Below are positions 7,882-18,400 of a DNA stretch of 64,000 nt, in pieces; position 1 is the first letter of the stretch, and the number at the start of each line of letters is the position of its first letter. The position numbers and the translations under genes are program-made. The stretch covers positions 496,001 to 560,000 of the forward strand of contig JAHDYR010000025.1 of assembly GCA_019828565.1 (NCBI GenBank). The letters are read 5' to 3'. The DNA comes from Carpediemonas membranifera. Lineage: Eukaryota; Fornicata. Under the pieces are notes generated by a model. The model made no database searches. It saw nothing but the letters and a program-made list of their open reading frames with translations, and was not told where the DNA came from.

Positions 7882-9224
7882 ATGGAACGGACAATTAACG
7901 AGCCCGTTGAAAACAGCTTTGACGGAGAACCGGAAGAACAAGTGGAACCTCCGTCTGATGGGATGGAAGAGCCCGTTTCATGTCAGGATCTTAGCATCAA
8001 CAGCTGCTCAGACAACGATTGTCTCTGCCATTTCGTCCCCCTTTCAGAATTCAATCACGAGGAGTACAAATCGATGAAAGCGAGCATGTTCTCGCTTGAG
8101 AGAGGTGAGTTCAGCGACCCCTCTGTCACACAGCCCCCGGCCTTACGAGCGGCTCCCTCATTTGGCGCTGGATGTCTTGGCTCCGCCGCTACCGCCTGAA
8201 GAAGTACTATCGCCTCCAAAACAGCCAAATCCAGCAATACCTCGAGGCGTATGCCGTGATTCACGCCGCCAACCACGAGACGCCCCTCGCCGACCTCCCC
8301 ATGTTCCCCGACGAGGTCTCGACCCTCCTCGGCAACCTCTCCGTCATCCTCTCCTACATCGCCAACATTGTCCTCGTGGTCGTCAAAATTCTCGCCGTCT
8401 ACGTCTCAGGGTCCATGGCCGTCTACGCCTCCATGCTCGACAGTCTACTCGATGTCGTGTCTGGCACAGTCCTTTTCCTCACCACGATGTTCTCCCGCCG
8501 TGGCAACGCCAAGAAGTACCCGATGGGACGGTCTCGCTGGGTGAGTATCGGCATCATCATGTTTGCCACGATCATGGCTTCATTCTCCCTCACACTCATC
8601 AGAGACAACATCCAGGTCCTCACCGTGGACCGCGTGGAGTTCCAGGAGGAGCTCAACTTCGAGTGGGAGCCCATCCTCATCATGGGGGGGACCATCGTAA
8701 CCAAGCTCGTGCTCTTCCTCATCTGCCGCTTCATTGGCCGGACAGAGTCAGCAAAGGCGTACGCCCAGGACCACATCAACGACGTTTTCTCGAACATCGC
8801 CGGTCTCATCTTCGGTCTGCTCGGCTTTCACCTCTTTTGGGCGATCGACCCCCTTGGGTCAACTGTCATGGCGTCCATCATCATTTACATATGGATGTCC
8901 AATGCATATCAGCAGATCATCAACCTCGTTGGCAAGTCTGGCCCGACCGAGCTCAACAACAAGCTGACGTTCTTGGCGATGCACCACGACGCGCGGATCC
9001 TTCGGGTCGACTTCGTAGAGACGTTCCACTTTGGTGACAACTACATCGTCGAGATCCACATCGTACTCGACCCCGACACGATCTTGTCCGAATCTCACGA
9101 GATCGAGGAGAGCCTCAAGTCGACCCTGGAGCTGCTCCCCGAGGTTGACCGAGCCTACTGTCACCTCGACTACGCAGGAGGCCACCAGCCCATCGATGAG
9201 CACAAGGTCCTCGTCCGCGGGTGA
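7882..9224 (+). CDS. Cation diffusion facilitator, Mn-CDF group, one intron
   Basis: 437 residues after removal of a 29-nt intron at 8105-8133 (GTGAGT ... TCACACAG), which joins two frames otherwise broken. Membrane transporter exporting divalent metal in exchange for protons. The N-terminal ~110 residues are cytosolic with a Cys-containing patch (SCSDNDCLCHF). Six membrane helices follow. The first metal site reads DSLLD in ASMLDSLLDVVSGT, and the second DHINDV, the DxxxD pair typical of the Mn-CDF subfamily (plant MTP8-11 type). A cytoplasmic CDF C-domain (residues ~340-437, ferredoxin-like, VDFVETFHFGDNYIVEIHI) ends the protein. Manganese as substrate is inferred from the motif. Divergent from the WDR5-like gene. 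Confidence 0.9.
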
Positions 9225-9320
9225 CAGCGGCATAGAGTAAAGAATGCGGTTGGTTTGATCGTGCTGTCACGACGAAGAGGCGGATTAAATAATTGTACAG
9301 ACCCTGAACCATGCTTTTAC

Positions 9321-11312
9321 TCAGCGTTTGCCCTCCTCGACCACCACGAGGTACCTGATGTTCACCCTCGCAGTCTCGTACACGATGAACTCGTTGTACT
9401 GGAGGTTCAGACCCGGCTGCTGCTTCTCCACCAGCGGGCCCAGAGGGAGCTTGAAGCCGTCCAGGTCGACGCGCTTGCCGGGCACAGGGAACTGCCACTT
9501 GCCGACGCCGTGAGTCGAGTCGATACCAGCACCACGGACCTTGATGTCGTGGAGTGACGAGTTCGACTGGAAGTGCTGCTTCATCGTGCCCATGTCGGCC
9601 TCGCACAGCATGAGCAGCGCCTTGCCCTCGCTCTGCTGGGGATGGCAGTAGCCGTACGACTTGGTCATGACGTCCGCGAGATAAATGCCCTTGCCGAACA
9701 TGTAGCCAGTAACAGGAGCCTCAGGCGGCGCAATACGCAGGCCCTGGCCGAGGATACCGACGTAGTTCGACGCCCTTGACCCGTGCCACAGCATCCTCTT
9801 TGTTGTTGACGTGCCCTCGGTCGGATTGACGGTAAACACCTCGGAGACCACTGGGTTCCGAAGCATGTGCTGGTGTGTAGGGCCGACGGTCAGGAACTGC
9901 TCGATGGCGTTGAAGCGGGGGTCGTCGTGGGGCACGACGCCCAGAGGGACGTCGAGCTTCTTGTAGAGGGCGTCGAGGTGGTGTACGCGCTCGCCCTCTG
10001 CCTCTGCGGCCTCCTCTTCCTCCTCCTCGGCGTCCAAGAGGTCCAACGTGCGTCTGATGTCGTATAGGGCGTCGAGGCTGGCGGCATACTTCTTAATCAG
10101 CATTTCGTCAAGAATAGGGGGCCGATCAATGCCATAAGTCTGGACGGGGAACAGCGTGTAGAACCGGTTCGTCTGGGCGATTACGTCGTTCCGATCGCCC
10201 AGCTTAATGGCGCCCTGGGCACTCTTGAGGCAGTCGTACGCCTTAAGGATGTGGTCCTCGCTGAGTCGGCCGAGGGGCATGCGGGTCAGGTCCAAGTCCA
10301 GGTCCCGGACGGAGTGCTCGATGTGGCTGCGGTTGGAGATGAGCTCGAGCAGCTTGCGGACGGGGACGGGGAGGGTGCACTCAGCCTTCACCACGTTCGC
10401 CCGCTTGCTTGGCTCAGCGACGGCAGCGGCCTTGCGTTTCTTGGCCGCGGAGATGGGGTCGGACCATTCGAAGTGGAGCGGCACGTAAGTCTGGGCCCGT
10501 CCGCTCTCCCCAAACCTCTCGTCCGGCCAGTTGAGCTTGGCCTTGTCCTTGAACTTCTTGGCGAACACATTGATGGCGTCATCGAGGTTCGCGAACGATG
10601 TGTCGGTCCGCCCAGCGATCTTGCCGACCCGACCCCAGATAAAGAAGATATGATAGGTTCCCGCGGGCGAGCGGGCGAGCTCGAGGTTGTAGTATTTGTT
10701 GGCGTTCGTCTTGATGTCTGTCTGGTTGAGCTTCATCTTATAAAGCACGCCCTCGTGCACGACGATGCGGGAGCCTGCGGGCATCACTGCCATCGCCTGG
10801 GGGTCGGGTGTGAGCGCCTCGGGCATGAAATCCGCCTCGGTTGGCTCAGCACCGCCTGTAGCGGCGACTTGCGTGGTCAGAGTAGCGGCGGAGGGGACCT
10901 TAGGCGCAGGCTTGGGTGCCGGGGCAGCTCTGCGAGCAGGCTTCTTGGGGGCGGGCACGTCCTCGATCTCGGACTCGTACTCGTCCTCTGCTTCTTCCGG
11001 CTCCTCGGGCTCGTCGGACTCGGACTCGCTGGCCTCGTCGTCCGTCGGGGGGATGACAACGTCAATCCACTTGCCCGCCTTCAAGCATTCCTGCAGCCAA
11101 GCCTCGTCCTTCAAATTGCATGAGGCGTAGACATCGGGCGCATCCTCCTTCTTGGGGAAAAGAATCACATCATCAGGCTCGAATTCGGTGTTCTCTTCCA
11201 TTGCCTTCGTCAGACGAATAGCATCGCCATTGAGGCTCTCAATCTGGCCGCCAATTACAGCCTGAGACTTGCTGAAGCGCCCTTTCAAGTATACGGGCAG
11301 TCTTCCAGGCAT
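9321..11312 (-). CDS. PARP: Poly(ADP-ribose) polymerase (BRCT-WGR-PRD-ART)
   Basis: 663 residues. Makes poly(ADP-ribose) from NAD+ at DNA breaks. Order: BRCT-like domain (about 5-85, ending DEAWLQECLKAGKWID), a Glu/Asp-rich linker and Lys/Pro/Ala-rich stretch, WGR domain (about 185-290, FFIWGRVGKIAG), helical PRD regulatory domain (about 325-450) and the ART catalytic domain. Catalytic H-Y-E residues are present: LWHGSRASNY, FGKGIYLADV and QYNEFIVYE. An acidic insert sits in the PRD. No zinc fingers, so it is nearest to PARP2-like enzymes with an added BRCT. ATG at 11312; four codons further upstream only a TTG exists. Confidence 0.93.
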   Translation of the reverse strand: MPGRLPVYLKGRFSKSQAVIGGQIESLNGDAIRLTKAMEENTEFEPDDVILFPKKEDAPDVYASCNLKDEAWLQECLKAGKWIDVVIPPTDDEASESESDEPEEPEEAEDEYESEIEDVPAPKKPARRAAPAPKPAPKVPSAATLTTQVAATGGAEPTEADFMPEALTPDPQAMAVMPAGSRIVVHEGVLYKMKLNQTDIKTNANKYYNLELARSPAGTYHIFFIWGRVGKIAGRTDTSFANLDDAINVFAKKFKDKAKLNWPDERFGESGRAQTYVPLHFEWSDPISAAKKRKAAAVAEPSKRANVVKAECTLPVPVRKLLELISNRSHIEHSVRDLDLDLTRMPLGRLSEDHILKAYDCLKSAQGAIKLGDRNDVIAQTNRFYTLFPVQTYGIDRPPILDEMLIKKYAASLDALYDIRRTLDLLDAEEEEEEAAEAEGERVHHLDALYKKLDVPLGVVPHDDPRFNAIEQFLTVGPTHQHMLRNPVVSEVFTVNPTEGTSTTKRMLWHGSRASNYVGILGQGLRIAPPEAPVTGYMFGKGIYLADVMTKSYGYCHPQQSEGKALLMLCEADMGTMKQHFQSNSSLHDIKVRGAGIDSTHGVGKWQFPVPGKRVDLDGFKLPLGPLVEKQQPGLNLQYNEFIVYETARVNIRYLVVVEEGKR

Positions 11313-11648
11313 CTCACCTTGCAAGCTCGTGTTGTGTTGTCAAGTGCAAAACCCGCAAAGTTAATCGAGTTCTGACTCTTGCGGCAGCATGCCGGCCTTG
11401 CGGCAACGGTATTGCGGCGCGGAGGCTCTTCTTGGGCACTCTCAGCGTCAGATTGCCGTTTCCACCTCTGCCAGAGCCATTGAAACTGTGAAGAAGGGTT
11501 GGCACATGCACGGAAAATATTAGTCAGCTTGCGTCGTCTGAACCCTCCGTCTTCATCTGATGATGCTATAAGTGCCGCGGCAGTTGGTCGAGAGTCAATC
11601 AGAATAATTTTGCGATCCGCAGCTCAGACATCCTCGTCGACATTTGTC
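11313..11648. other. Divergent promoter region
   Basis: 336 bp between the PARP start (minus) and the TM1266-like gene (plus). No gene is supportable. It must hold both promoters; nothing specific was recognised apart from local AT-rich stretches near 11550-11620. Confidence 0.5.
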
Positions 11649-12037
11649 ATGCTTTCCGCTTTCGCTCGCAACTTTGTTACTGACACCTCTGGTCAGGTGA
11701 AGAACGTCATCTATGGTTTGTATTTCGAATAATGGATCGTTTTTGGCGATGAATACTCCTCAAACGCTTCAAATTATCGTTCCGCTTCTTTAATAACACA
11801 GGTCTCCAGGTCTTCGGCCGCCACCAGAACGCTGTTGAGGTTCAGAAGGCTCTTACCGACCACGGCTGCGCCATTGGCACTCGTCTCGGTCTCCACCACA
11901 CGGACGAGCGCTACTGCGCTCCCCACGGCCTCATCCTCTGCCAGATGACCGGCACCGCCTCTGATGTGGCCAAGTTCGAGAAGAACGTCAGCCAGATCAA
12001 CGGCGTCCAGGTGCAGAGAATGGAGTTCAAGCTCTAA
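11649..12037 (+). CDS. TM1266-like putative [FeFe]-hydrogenase system regulator, one intron
   Basis: 100 residues after removal of an 86-nt intron at 11716-11801 (GTTTGT ... AATAACACAG). The product has the small ACT-like fold pattern of the TM1266 family, which in anaerobic bacteria accompanies [FeFe] hydrogenases: a paired-repeat start (VQKALTDHGCAIGTRLGL), then HGLILCQMTGTASDVAKFEK and a last strand INGVQVQRMEFKL. The N-terminus MLSAFARNFV looks like a short mitochondrial or hydrogenosome-type presequence, so location in a mitochondrion-related organelle is likely. Family assignment rests on pattern only; another ACT-like protein cannot be excluded. The intron is the longest recognised in the window. 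Confidence 0.55.
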
Positions 12038-12160
12038 ATGAAATAATGGTGCGGTGGCAGACTGTTGTACATTGTGTCGGACGAGGTAGGGCATGTTTTG
12101 AGCATGCCACGGGCGAGATCCGGCTCTTTGACTCGCAACGACCTTATAGTGTGATCTGTG

Positions 12161-13630
12161 ATGGCGAGTGAGGAGAACCAGTATTTGCTGATCGACGGGG
12201 ATGATACAGCCCCTGAGACGCCAGTATCTCCCTCAAAGAGCATCATCGCCGTTTTGCTGAACCCCATCACTCTTTTCTGCATCTCTCTGAACTTCTTCGG
12301 TGGAAACACCTTTGGCGTCAACATGTCCGCCTGGTCAGGTGCCAAAGAGATGTACAACAGCTGGCACATCGAGATCACACCGCTCATGGACGAGATCGCC
12401 ACTTCTTCAGTGGTAGGCGGCGCCTTTGTCGGCGTAATCATCTCCAGCTTCCTTGCCAGCACCTTGGGCCGCAAATGGACTACGTTCGCCGGCGGTGTGG
12501 TCGCTACACTTGCCTCCGTTGCCTCTGCGGTGACCCACTACTATTACGTCATCGTCGTCGTCCGCTTCTTTGTCGGCGTCGGCGTGGGCATGACGTCCAA
12601 CACAGTGACGATGTACGTGTCTGAACTCATCGACCCGAGGGTCCGCGGCTTCGTCACCTCGCTCTTCCAGGTCTGCGTCACCATCGGCATCCTCCTGTCG
12701 TACGTGGTCAGCTTCCTCACGGTGCCCCATACCCTGTGGTGGGTCGCCATGGCGTTCACCGCCATCTTCCCCCTCGGCGTGGCTGTCGTCACCGTATTTA
12801 TGCCGGAATCGCCCAAGTTTAAGGAGGGCAAGGCGAGCAAGAAGAACAAGACGAAGAACAGCACGGACGTCAGCGTCTCGGGCGACTCCTCGAGCGTCAG
12901 CCTGGTCGACACGTTCAAGAACTACCCCTTGCCCATCTTCATATGCACGGTCCTCGCCGTAGGCCAGCAACTGACCGGCATCAACGTCATGATCATGTAT
13001 GCCCCCGACGTCCTCAAGATGGCCGGGTTCAGCGGGTCCACCGCCACACTCGTGGGATCGGTCGGCATTGGCGTCTTCAACTTCCTCGCCACGCTGGTCG
13101 GCCTGCCCTTGTCCGACAAGCTCGGCCGCAAGCCCCTCCTCCTCTTCGGGTACGCCGTCATCGTTATCTCCACCCTCGCCGCCGCAGTCGGATTCGGGGT
13201 GATGCAGCTGTCGGAGCTGACCATCTTCTCTTGGTTCAGCCACCTCGTGGTCCCCGCTGGCGTCCTGATCATCGTTGCGATCCTTTTCTTCCTCCTCGGC
13301 TTCGAGGTCGGCCCTGGCCCCCTGTTCTTCGTGCTCCTGGGCGAGATCTGCCCCATGGAGGTCAAGGGAAGGCTCATGGCGTACGGCATGGGCCTCCAGT
13401 GGATCTGTAACCTCATCATCGCACTGTTCTTCCTTTCTGTCGCCGAGGTCATTGGAAAGGCGCTCACGTTCGGCATCTTCACCGTTGTCGGCGTGGCGGC
13501 GTACATCTGCCTGCTGCTTTTCACACCCGAGACCCGCGGGAGAGATCTGGCGGAGATCCACAAGACGATGCGCCGCTCAAACGTGTCGGCGCCTGCGGCA
13601 ATCGACGAAGATGAGAATCTCATCGTGTAA
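12161..13630 (+). CDS. MFS sugar porter (hexose transporter-like)
   Basis: 489 residues, twelve predicted membrane helices with a central cytosolic loop (~225-250, Lys/Ser-rich). Motifs of the sugar porter family: STLGRKWTTFAGG between helices 2 and 3, VRGFVTSLFQ after helix 4, PESPKF after helix 6, GQQLTGINVMIMYAP in helix 7 (hexose-binding), DKLGRKPLLL, and PETRGRDL after helix 12. Uptake of glucose or a related sugar at the plasma membrane is the likely role; substrate and energy coupling cannot be read. ATG at 12161, ~120 bp after the TM1266-like stop. A 384-codon open frame on the opposite strand is a composition artefact. Confidence 0.92.
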   Translation: MASEENQYLLIDGDDTAPETPVSPSKSIIAVLLNPITLFCISLNFFGGNTFGVNMSAWSGAKEMYNSWHIEITPLMDEIATSSVVGGAFVGVIISSFLASTLGRKWTTFAGGVVATLASVASAVTHYYYVIVVVRFFVGVGVGMTSNTVTMYVSELIDPRVRGFVTSLFQVCVTIGILLSYVVSFLTVPHTLWWVAMAFTAIFPLGVAVVTVFMPESPKFKEGKASKKNKTKNSTDVSVSGDSSSVSLVDTFKNYPLPIFICTVLAVGQQLTGINVMIMYAPDVLKMAGFSGSTATLVGSVGIGVFNFLATLVGLPLSDKLGRKPLLLFGYAVIVISTLAAAVGFGVMQLSELTIFSWFSHLVVPAGVLIIVAILFFLLGFEVGPGPLFFVLLGEICPMEVKGRLMAYGMGLQWICNLIIALFFLSVAEVIGKALTFGIFTVVGVAAYICLLLFTPETRGRDLAEIHKTMRRSNVSAPAAIDEDENLIV

Positions 13631-13946
13631 ATTGTTAGGAAACTGGCGATGAGGCGGCCCGTAAGTTTAGTTTATGATGATGTCGACAGACGGGCAGATG
13701 AATGAGAGACAACCTCAGCGGACTCGAAAAATGGAACGCCGCCGCTGTCACGGGTCCGCGCTGCCATGTGCTGACTTGGCATCCGCCATACCCTCTCCCC
13801 ATGGCCGCACGTCTCACACAGTTCTGTTTATTGGACTATTTAGAGCCCGGCCCGTGTGTCCAGTGGTGAAGTATCATAGAGTGCACAGTGCAAGCAGTAA
13901 CTCCGTGGGAGTGGGTATTTCGCAGTTTAGTCATGCAAGCGCGGAA
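13631..13946. other. Intergenic stretch
   Basis: 316 bp upstream of the Sly1-tail gene. The frame of that gene is open through much of it, but the predicted residues are low-quality (many Arg/His/Pro) and the ATG at 13947 fits better. Nothing else seen. Confidence 0.4.
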
Positions 13947-14595
13947 ATGCCGAAATCCCAGTTTCCGATCCTCAGCACGAATAAGAAGTGGCAATCAGAG
14001 ATAGCGGACGTAAAACGGCAGAATACTGAAGTTGATGCCCGCTATGATGAAGCCTATAGCCGTTTATTGGAAGCATATGCTACGTTCAACCGCAACGACA
14101 CAACAATTTGCAAAAAGGTGGAGGAAAACGCCAAGATTAAGGAAAGCGTCAAACACTTCGAAGCTGAATGCGCTCAAGCGATCAACGCCATGATTCGGCA
14201 GACGAACGACGACAGACGCCGTCTCGACGAGGCAAAAGCGAAGCTTGGACAGGCGAAGGCGATGAACTATCTGCTCACAGCAGCTGTAGAGGGCAAACAG
14301 CCGAGTGAAAAGAAGTCAACGAAGTCGGCTCGCCGTGAAGAACCTCGTCACCGCGGACAGGATCCCAGAGGGCTGGGCGGCTACAGACCTCTCGGGTGAG
14401 GCTCTGGTCATTGCTGCGCCCCAGCTGCCAAAGGGAAGGGTGATGCTCTTAGTCGTCGGCGGGGGAATCTATCACGAGCAGCGGGCTCTCGAGCGGCACT
14501 TTGCCCAGCTGAACATCCACTTTGTGTACGGGTCGACCGGGTTCCCGACGCCGGACGAGGAGCTCTCGGCGTTCGCGAGGTGGAATTCCAAGTAA
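13947..14595 (+). CDS. Short coiled-coil protein with a Sly1/SCFD1-like C-terminus, one intron
   Basis: The first exon encodes ~120 residues of charged helix (KWQSEIADVKRQNTEVD onward). The second open frame has no ATG at its head, so splicing is needed; an intron at 14315-14360 (46 nt) or 14324-14360 (37 nt) joins the frames, but both donors are weak. The end of the protein, VMLLVVGGGIYHEQRALE followed by HFVYGSTGFPTPDEELSAF, closely follows the last ~45 residues of the SM protein Sly1/SCFD1 (VVGGGNYxEYQ ... YGST). The other ~550 residues of an SM protein are absent. With the 46-nt intron the product is 200 residues. It may be a detached domain or the remnant of a larger gene. Confidence 0.5.
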
Positions 14596-14710
14596 ACATG
14601 CAGACGTCTGGTGCTGTATGTTGACTGAAGGGGACCATTAGTGCGTGGTGGTAACGGGCACCAAGGCCGTTGAACAGGTTATTTCTTCCAATTTGTGAAT
14701 TTATCCGTGT

Positions 14711-14947
14711 CTATATAAAACAAACTTGCTGTGCTTTGGCCAAACAATCCGGCCCCCGACCCACAGTGACGGGTGTAGAGAGGGTGAGCAGCTGCTCCTT
14801 GCGTGCGAGCCTGTGGTTGGCCCACCTGGCCTCGGCGAGGCGTCGGATGTCCCAGAGTACCAGGGCTTTGGCCAGGCAGGACTTTGCCTCCCTAAGCGTG
14901 AAGATCCTCGTCTCGGACCCTTCTGCCAGCTCCCCTGCGAAGTCCAT
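14711..14947 (-). CDS. Small helical protein, unknown
   Basis: 78 residues from an ATG at 14947. Mostly one long amphipathic helix (LREAKSCLAKALVLWDIRRL and ARWANHRLARKEQLLTL). No family recognised and no second copy to compare. It is the most protein-like frame in an otherwise empty ~600-bp stretch; the opposite strand's frames are richer in Pro/Gly/Cys and less convincing. Confidence 0.35.
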   Translation of the reverse strand: MDFAGELAEGSETRIFTLREAKSCLAKALVLWDIRRLAEARWANHRLARKEQLLTLSTPVTVGRGPDCLAKAQQVCFI

Positions 14948-15209
14948 TTTTATCTTCACTTTGTTACACTCTTATCCCATGGCGCCCCATGACCCTGGCC
15001 CTGGTATGTATTCAGCGTGCGTCGCTGGGCACAGGCCTGGGCTCTTTCAGACATCGTTGTTGGACTGACATGACGTGGCCGGGAGTCCCTTGCAATGAAC
15101 ATACCACCATACGGTTCTTGTTGCTAATCCTGCCCGGCCGATCTTTTCTGTGATCATGTGTGTGTTCTCACATTCTGATCTCGCGCAGTTTTGCCTCTAA
15201 GAACACGAA

Positions 15210-15368
15210 ATGGTCTCTTTCAAGGCTTTTAAGACACTTCCCGCCACTTATGAAGCTTGCGATGTCGGTGAATCCATCCAGATCGACGGCCGTGGCAGCT
15301 CAAGCGGCGGCAGCGGCGGCAATGCCAACAATGGTTCTCGCGATGGCGGATGCGGCGGATACTGCTAA
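15210..15368 (+). CDS. Glycine/serine-rich microprotein ending in a Cys pair
   Basis: 52 residues: an N-terminal half (MVSFKAFKTLPATYEACDV) followed by a Gly/Ser/Asn repeat-like tail that ends GGCGGYC. Starts at an ATG 20 bp after a CTCGCGCAG that resembles the TCCTGCGCAG start motif found elsewhere in the window. No family recognised; too short to be sure it is translated. It lies between divergent or convergent neighbours and does not overlap any better gene. Confidence 0.3.
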   Translation: MVSFKAFKTLPATYEACDVGESIQIDGRGSSSGGSGGNANNGSRDGGCGGYC

Positions 15369-15452
15369 TTCCGAATAAACGATTGAACGACACGCATACT
15401 ACTAATTTACGTCTAACGGTGTGGTTCCATTGCGTCAGAATTGGTGTTCGTT

Positions 15453-18400
15453 TCATGGCTCCTCCTTGACGCCAAGCCCCTCCGTCCTTTGCTGCCCGAT
15501 AGATTTCAGCTTATTCAGGATATCCGGTACCATCTGACTTATTGCATCGAGCTCTATCAGTGGCCGCTTCTTTCCCTTCGCGTAGACCGGGATGAACTGA
15601 ACAACAGGCTTCATCGCATCCGCAGTCAGTTCGAGCGCGTTGTTGCACATTTCATTCACCGCGCTATGGTCCTTTGGCACGGGACCAAAGGCGGCATCGT
15701 CCTCTGGGTCGGCCCTGAAGTGCAGCATGCCATAGTCCGCGGGGTTTGACTGGCGTCGGATCACCTTGATCTGGTGCAGGCTGGGGGCCGGCTCCCCGGC
15801 GATGGTAATACCAATGGCGCCCAGTCGGCTCATGAGAGCACTCAGTGTCGTTCTGTCGTTGTTCGACCGCGTGCAGCAGGGCTGGGTGACACTCTTCCGG
15901 TAGATGTCCTGGGCCACCGGCAGGCCCATGTACGTCGCAGCGTCCCTACACTGGGCGGTGGCGTTGTTCGTGTGCAGGGCGGTGGTGCTGAAGGCCCGTC
16001 GGAGCCCGGCGTTGCTCACATACATCTCACGCCACGCCTCCTGGGCCTCGCGGAGTGCGCTGAGGACCTCATCCTCGCCGTTATTAGGGCGCATATCCGC
16101 CGCCGCCTCAATTTCCGCCGCCTCGTCCACCGCTTGCCGCAGGATAAGCGCCACGGCCTCGGGGGAGTCCAGCCGCATTCCCTTGGGGATGATGACGTCG
16201 TTGCTCTTCTCCACCTTGGGTTTCACGGTCGGCTGGGCCTCCTGCGGCTGCATGTCGACGTCCTCTTCGCCGTCGGACCCGTCGTCGAACAGGCCAGTCG
16301 GTGGGGGTGCTCTATGCTCCACGTTGGCGGCGAGGATACGGTCGAACGACGCGAGGACGTTAGCCCGCATCACCTCGTCAGTAAATGCGCCCCATGCCCG
16401 CCGGTGCGCGGTGTCCTCGTCCTCCTCGGCCTGCAGCCCATGCCAATCGAGCATCGCAGCGTGCCTCGTCGGCCTCGCCTCGAGCTGCCGCGCCTTGGGT
16501 ATGCCCGCGATGTCCTCGATCGATGACTCAACCAGGGCGTACATGTGGGCGAGGCAGTCCCGCCGCATCGCGATGTGTGCCTGGTCGAGCTGCTCCCGGA
16601 TGTACGAGAGGGCCAGGACCGCGTCGTCACGACGTTCCACGGCCTTGTAGAGGTCTGCCAGCTCGGGCACGGTGCTCGGGCTTGTGGTGTGGTGCAGTTT
16701 AGCGCTGGCGTCCTTGAAAAGCCGCTCAGTGACGAGCATCGTGGCAGTGGTACGGTCCACCGGCATCAGCACGGAGGAAAGGCCAGGCCAGTAGGACAGC
16801 TGGGCCAGTGCGTTCGCTGCTTCTTCCGGAGTAACCGCGACTCCGCCAATTGCCCTTAAGGTGCGGGATCCGGCGAGCTGCTGGGCCGTCTGCGGGGCTG
16901 TTGACCGGCGCTTCCTCAGGCCCCTGTTGGCGGCCCTCGCCTGCTTCTCCTTCTCCCGTCGCTCATCTTCGCGCCTCTTCCTCTCGCGCGCGTTGACTCC
17001 GGCGAGCTCGGGTGCGTCCATCGCCACGCTCTGGGCGACGACGTGGTCCACAAAGGTCTGCTGCTGGCGTTTGAACGTGTTCGCCTGGGCGTCCGGCCCC
17101 ATCGCCTCGAGGACGGCGGCCATGAGCGTGGCGGTAAGGTCGAGCAGGCCGTCAACGACGTCCCTTGCGGCGTTGGGGTCGTTCCTCAGCAGGCTGACTG
17201 ACTGCCGGCACGCGGTCTGTACGAGCTTCTGCTGCTGGGAGTCGGCCCCAATCGCGGCCACGGCCTTGTTCCTGAACGGCAGGACCACCTCTCTCAGGGC
17301 ATCCACAATCCCAGCCCGTGTAGCCGCGGTCTCCTGCTGCAGGTTCACCATGAGCACGTTGTTCACCCACCTGTCGTCCTGGGGGTCGAGTATCACGGCC
17401 TGTGTCAGCGGGCCAGGGTCGCCCCGGTGCCTGACCCGGTCGAGTCCGATGAGTCTGAACCGCGCGGGGGTGTACGGGTCGCTGCCGGCCCGGGCGAAGT
17501 CCCACTGGGCGATACGCTTGACACGGGGCGCCTCGTCCGCGTTGGCGAGGAGCCGGTCTGCGAACTCCTCGGCCTCTCGCTGGGCACGGAGACGCGCTTC
17601 CTCGGCCAGCTCTCGTGCTCGCCGATCCTCCTCCTCTTGAGCCTTCCGCTCGGCCTCGCGCTCCTCCTTTTCCCGTTCCTTGCGCTGTTTCTCGAGCTCG
17701 CGGCTGACTTCGCGTGCTGTCATGAGAGATGATCTCAGCGGCTGCAGCTCATCGGGCTCCTCGAAGTCCGTCTTCGCCCTCTTGTTCTTAGACACCGTCT
17801 TGTGCTTCACGGGCTTCTTCGCGAGGTCTGAGGAGAAGATAGTGTCCCTCAGCTGCTGCACAGTGACCTCTTTCTCCTGGTCCTTCGTCCGGGAGACAAT
17901 CTTGGGCAGCGTCAGTGCCAGGGGGCGGTCAGTCCATTGTGACGCGAAGTGGAAGATGCCGCTGAGTTCCTCCTCGGTGAACACGCCTTCCCAACCAGCG
18001 TCGTCGGCAGACTCGTCGACTTCGGCGCCGTCAAGCTGCTGCTGGAGGCGGCTGATATCTCTCTCGAGGTCAGCGATGGACACTGCGCCTGTGAGGTAAT
18101 CCCAAGCGCTTGAAACTTCGTTGAAGCGGTACAGTTCGTAAAGCGAGATGAAATGCTTAAGATGGCGGGGCGCGGGAAGCTTATCGATTGCCTGCTTGTA
18201 GTGCTCATACATGCGCTGGCGTGCATCGCGGGAAGAGAGCTTCAGACGGCTCCGCATGGCGTCCCATGCATGGAGCTCGGCGTCGCCAATTATTCCTTCC
18301 TCAATGTCCTCCATGAAGTTCATCACGTTGACGTATTCGATGCTATTAGACTGGTACTTCCCGAGAATATAGTTGACGACGTTCGTCACGGTCTCATTGA

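Noticed and set aside
8096-9037. 313-codon frame overlapping the CDF transporter on the same strand
   Set aside because: Pro/Arg/His-rich composition; the transporter frame has membrane helices and metal-site motifs over the same DNA.
12407-13561. 384-codon frame opposite the sugar porter
   Set aside because: Highly Asp/Glu/Gly/Arg-rich and non-protein-like, while the plus strand has a full set of MFS motifs.
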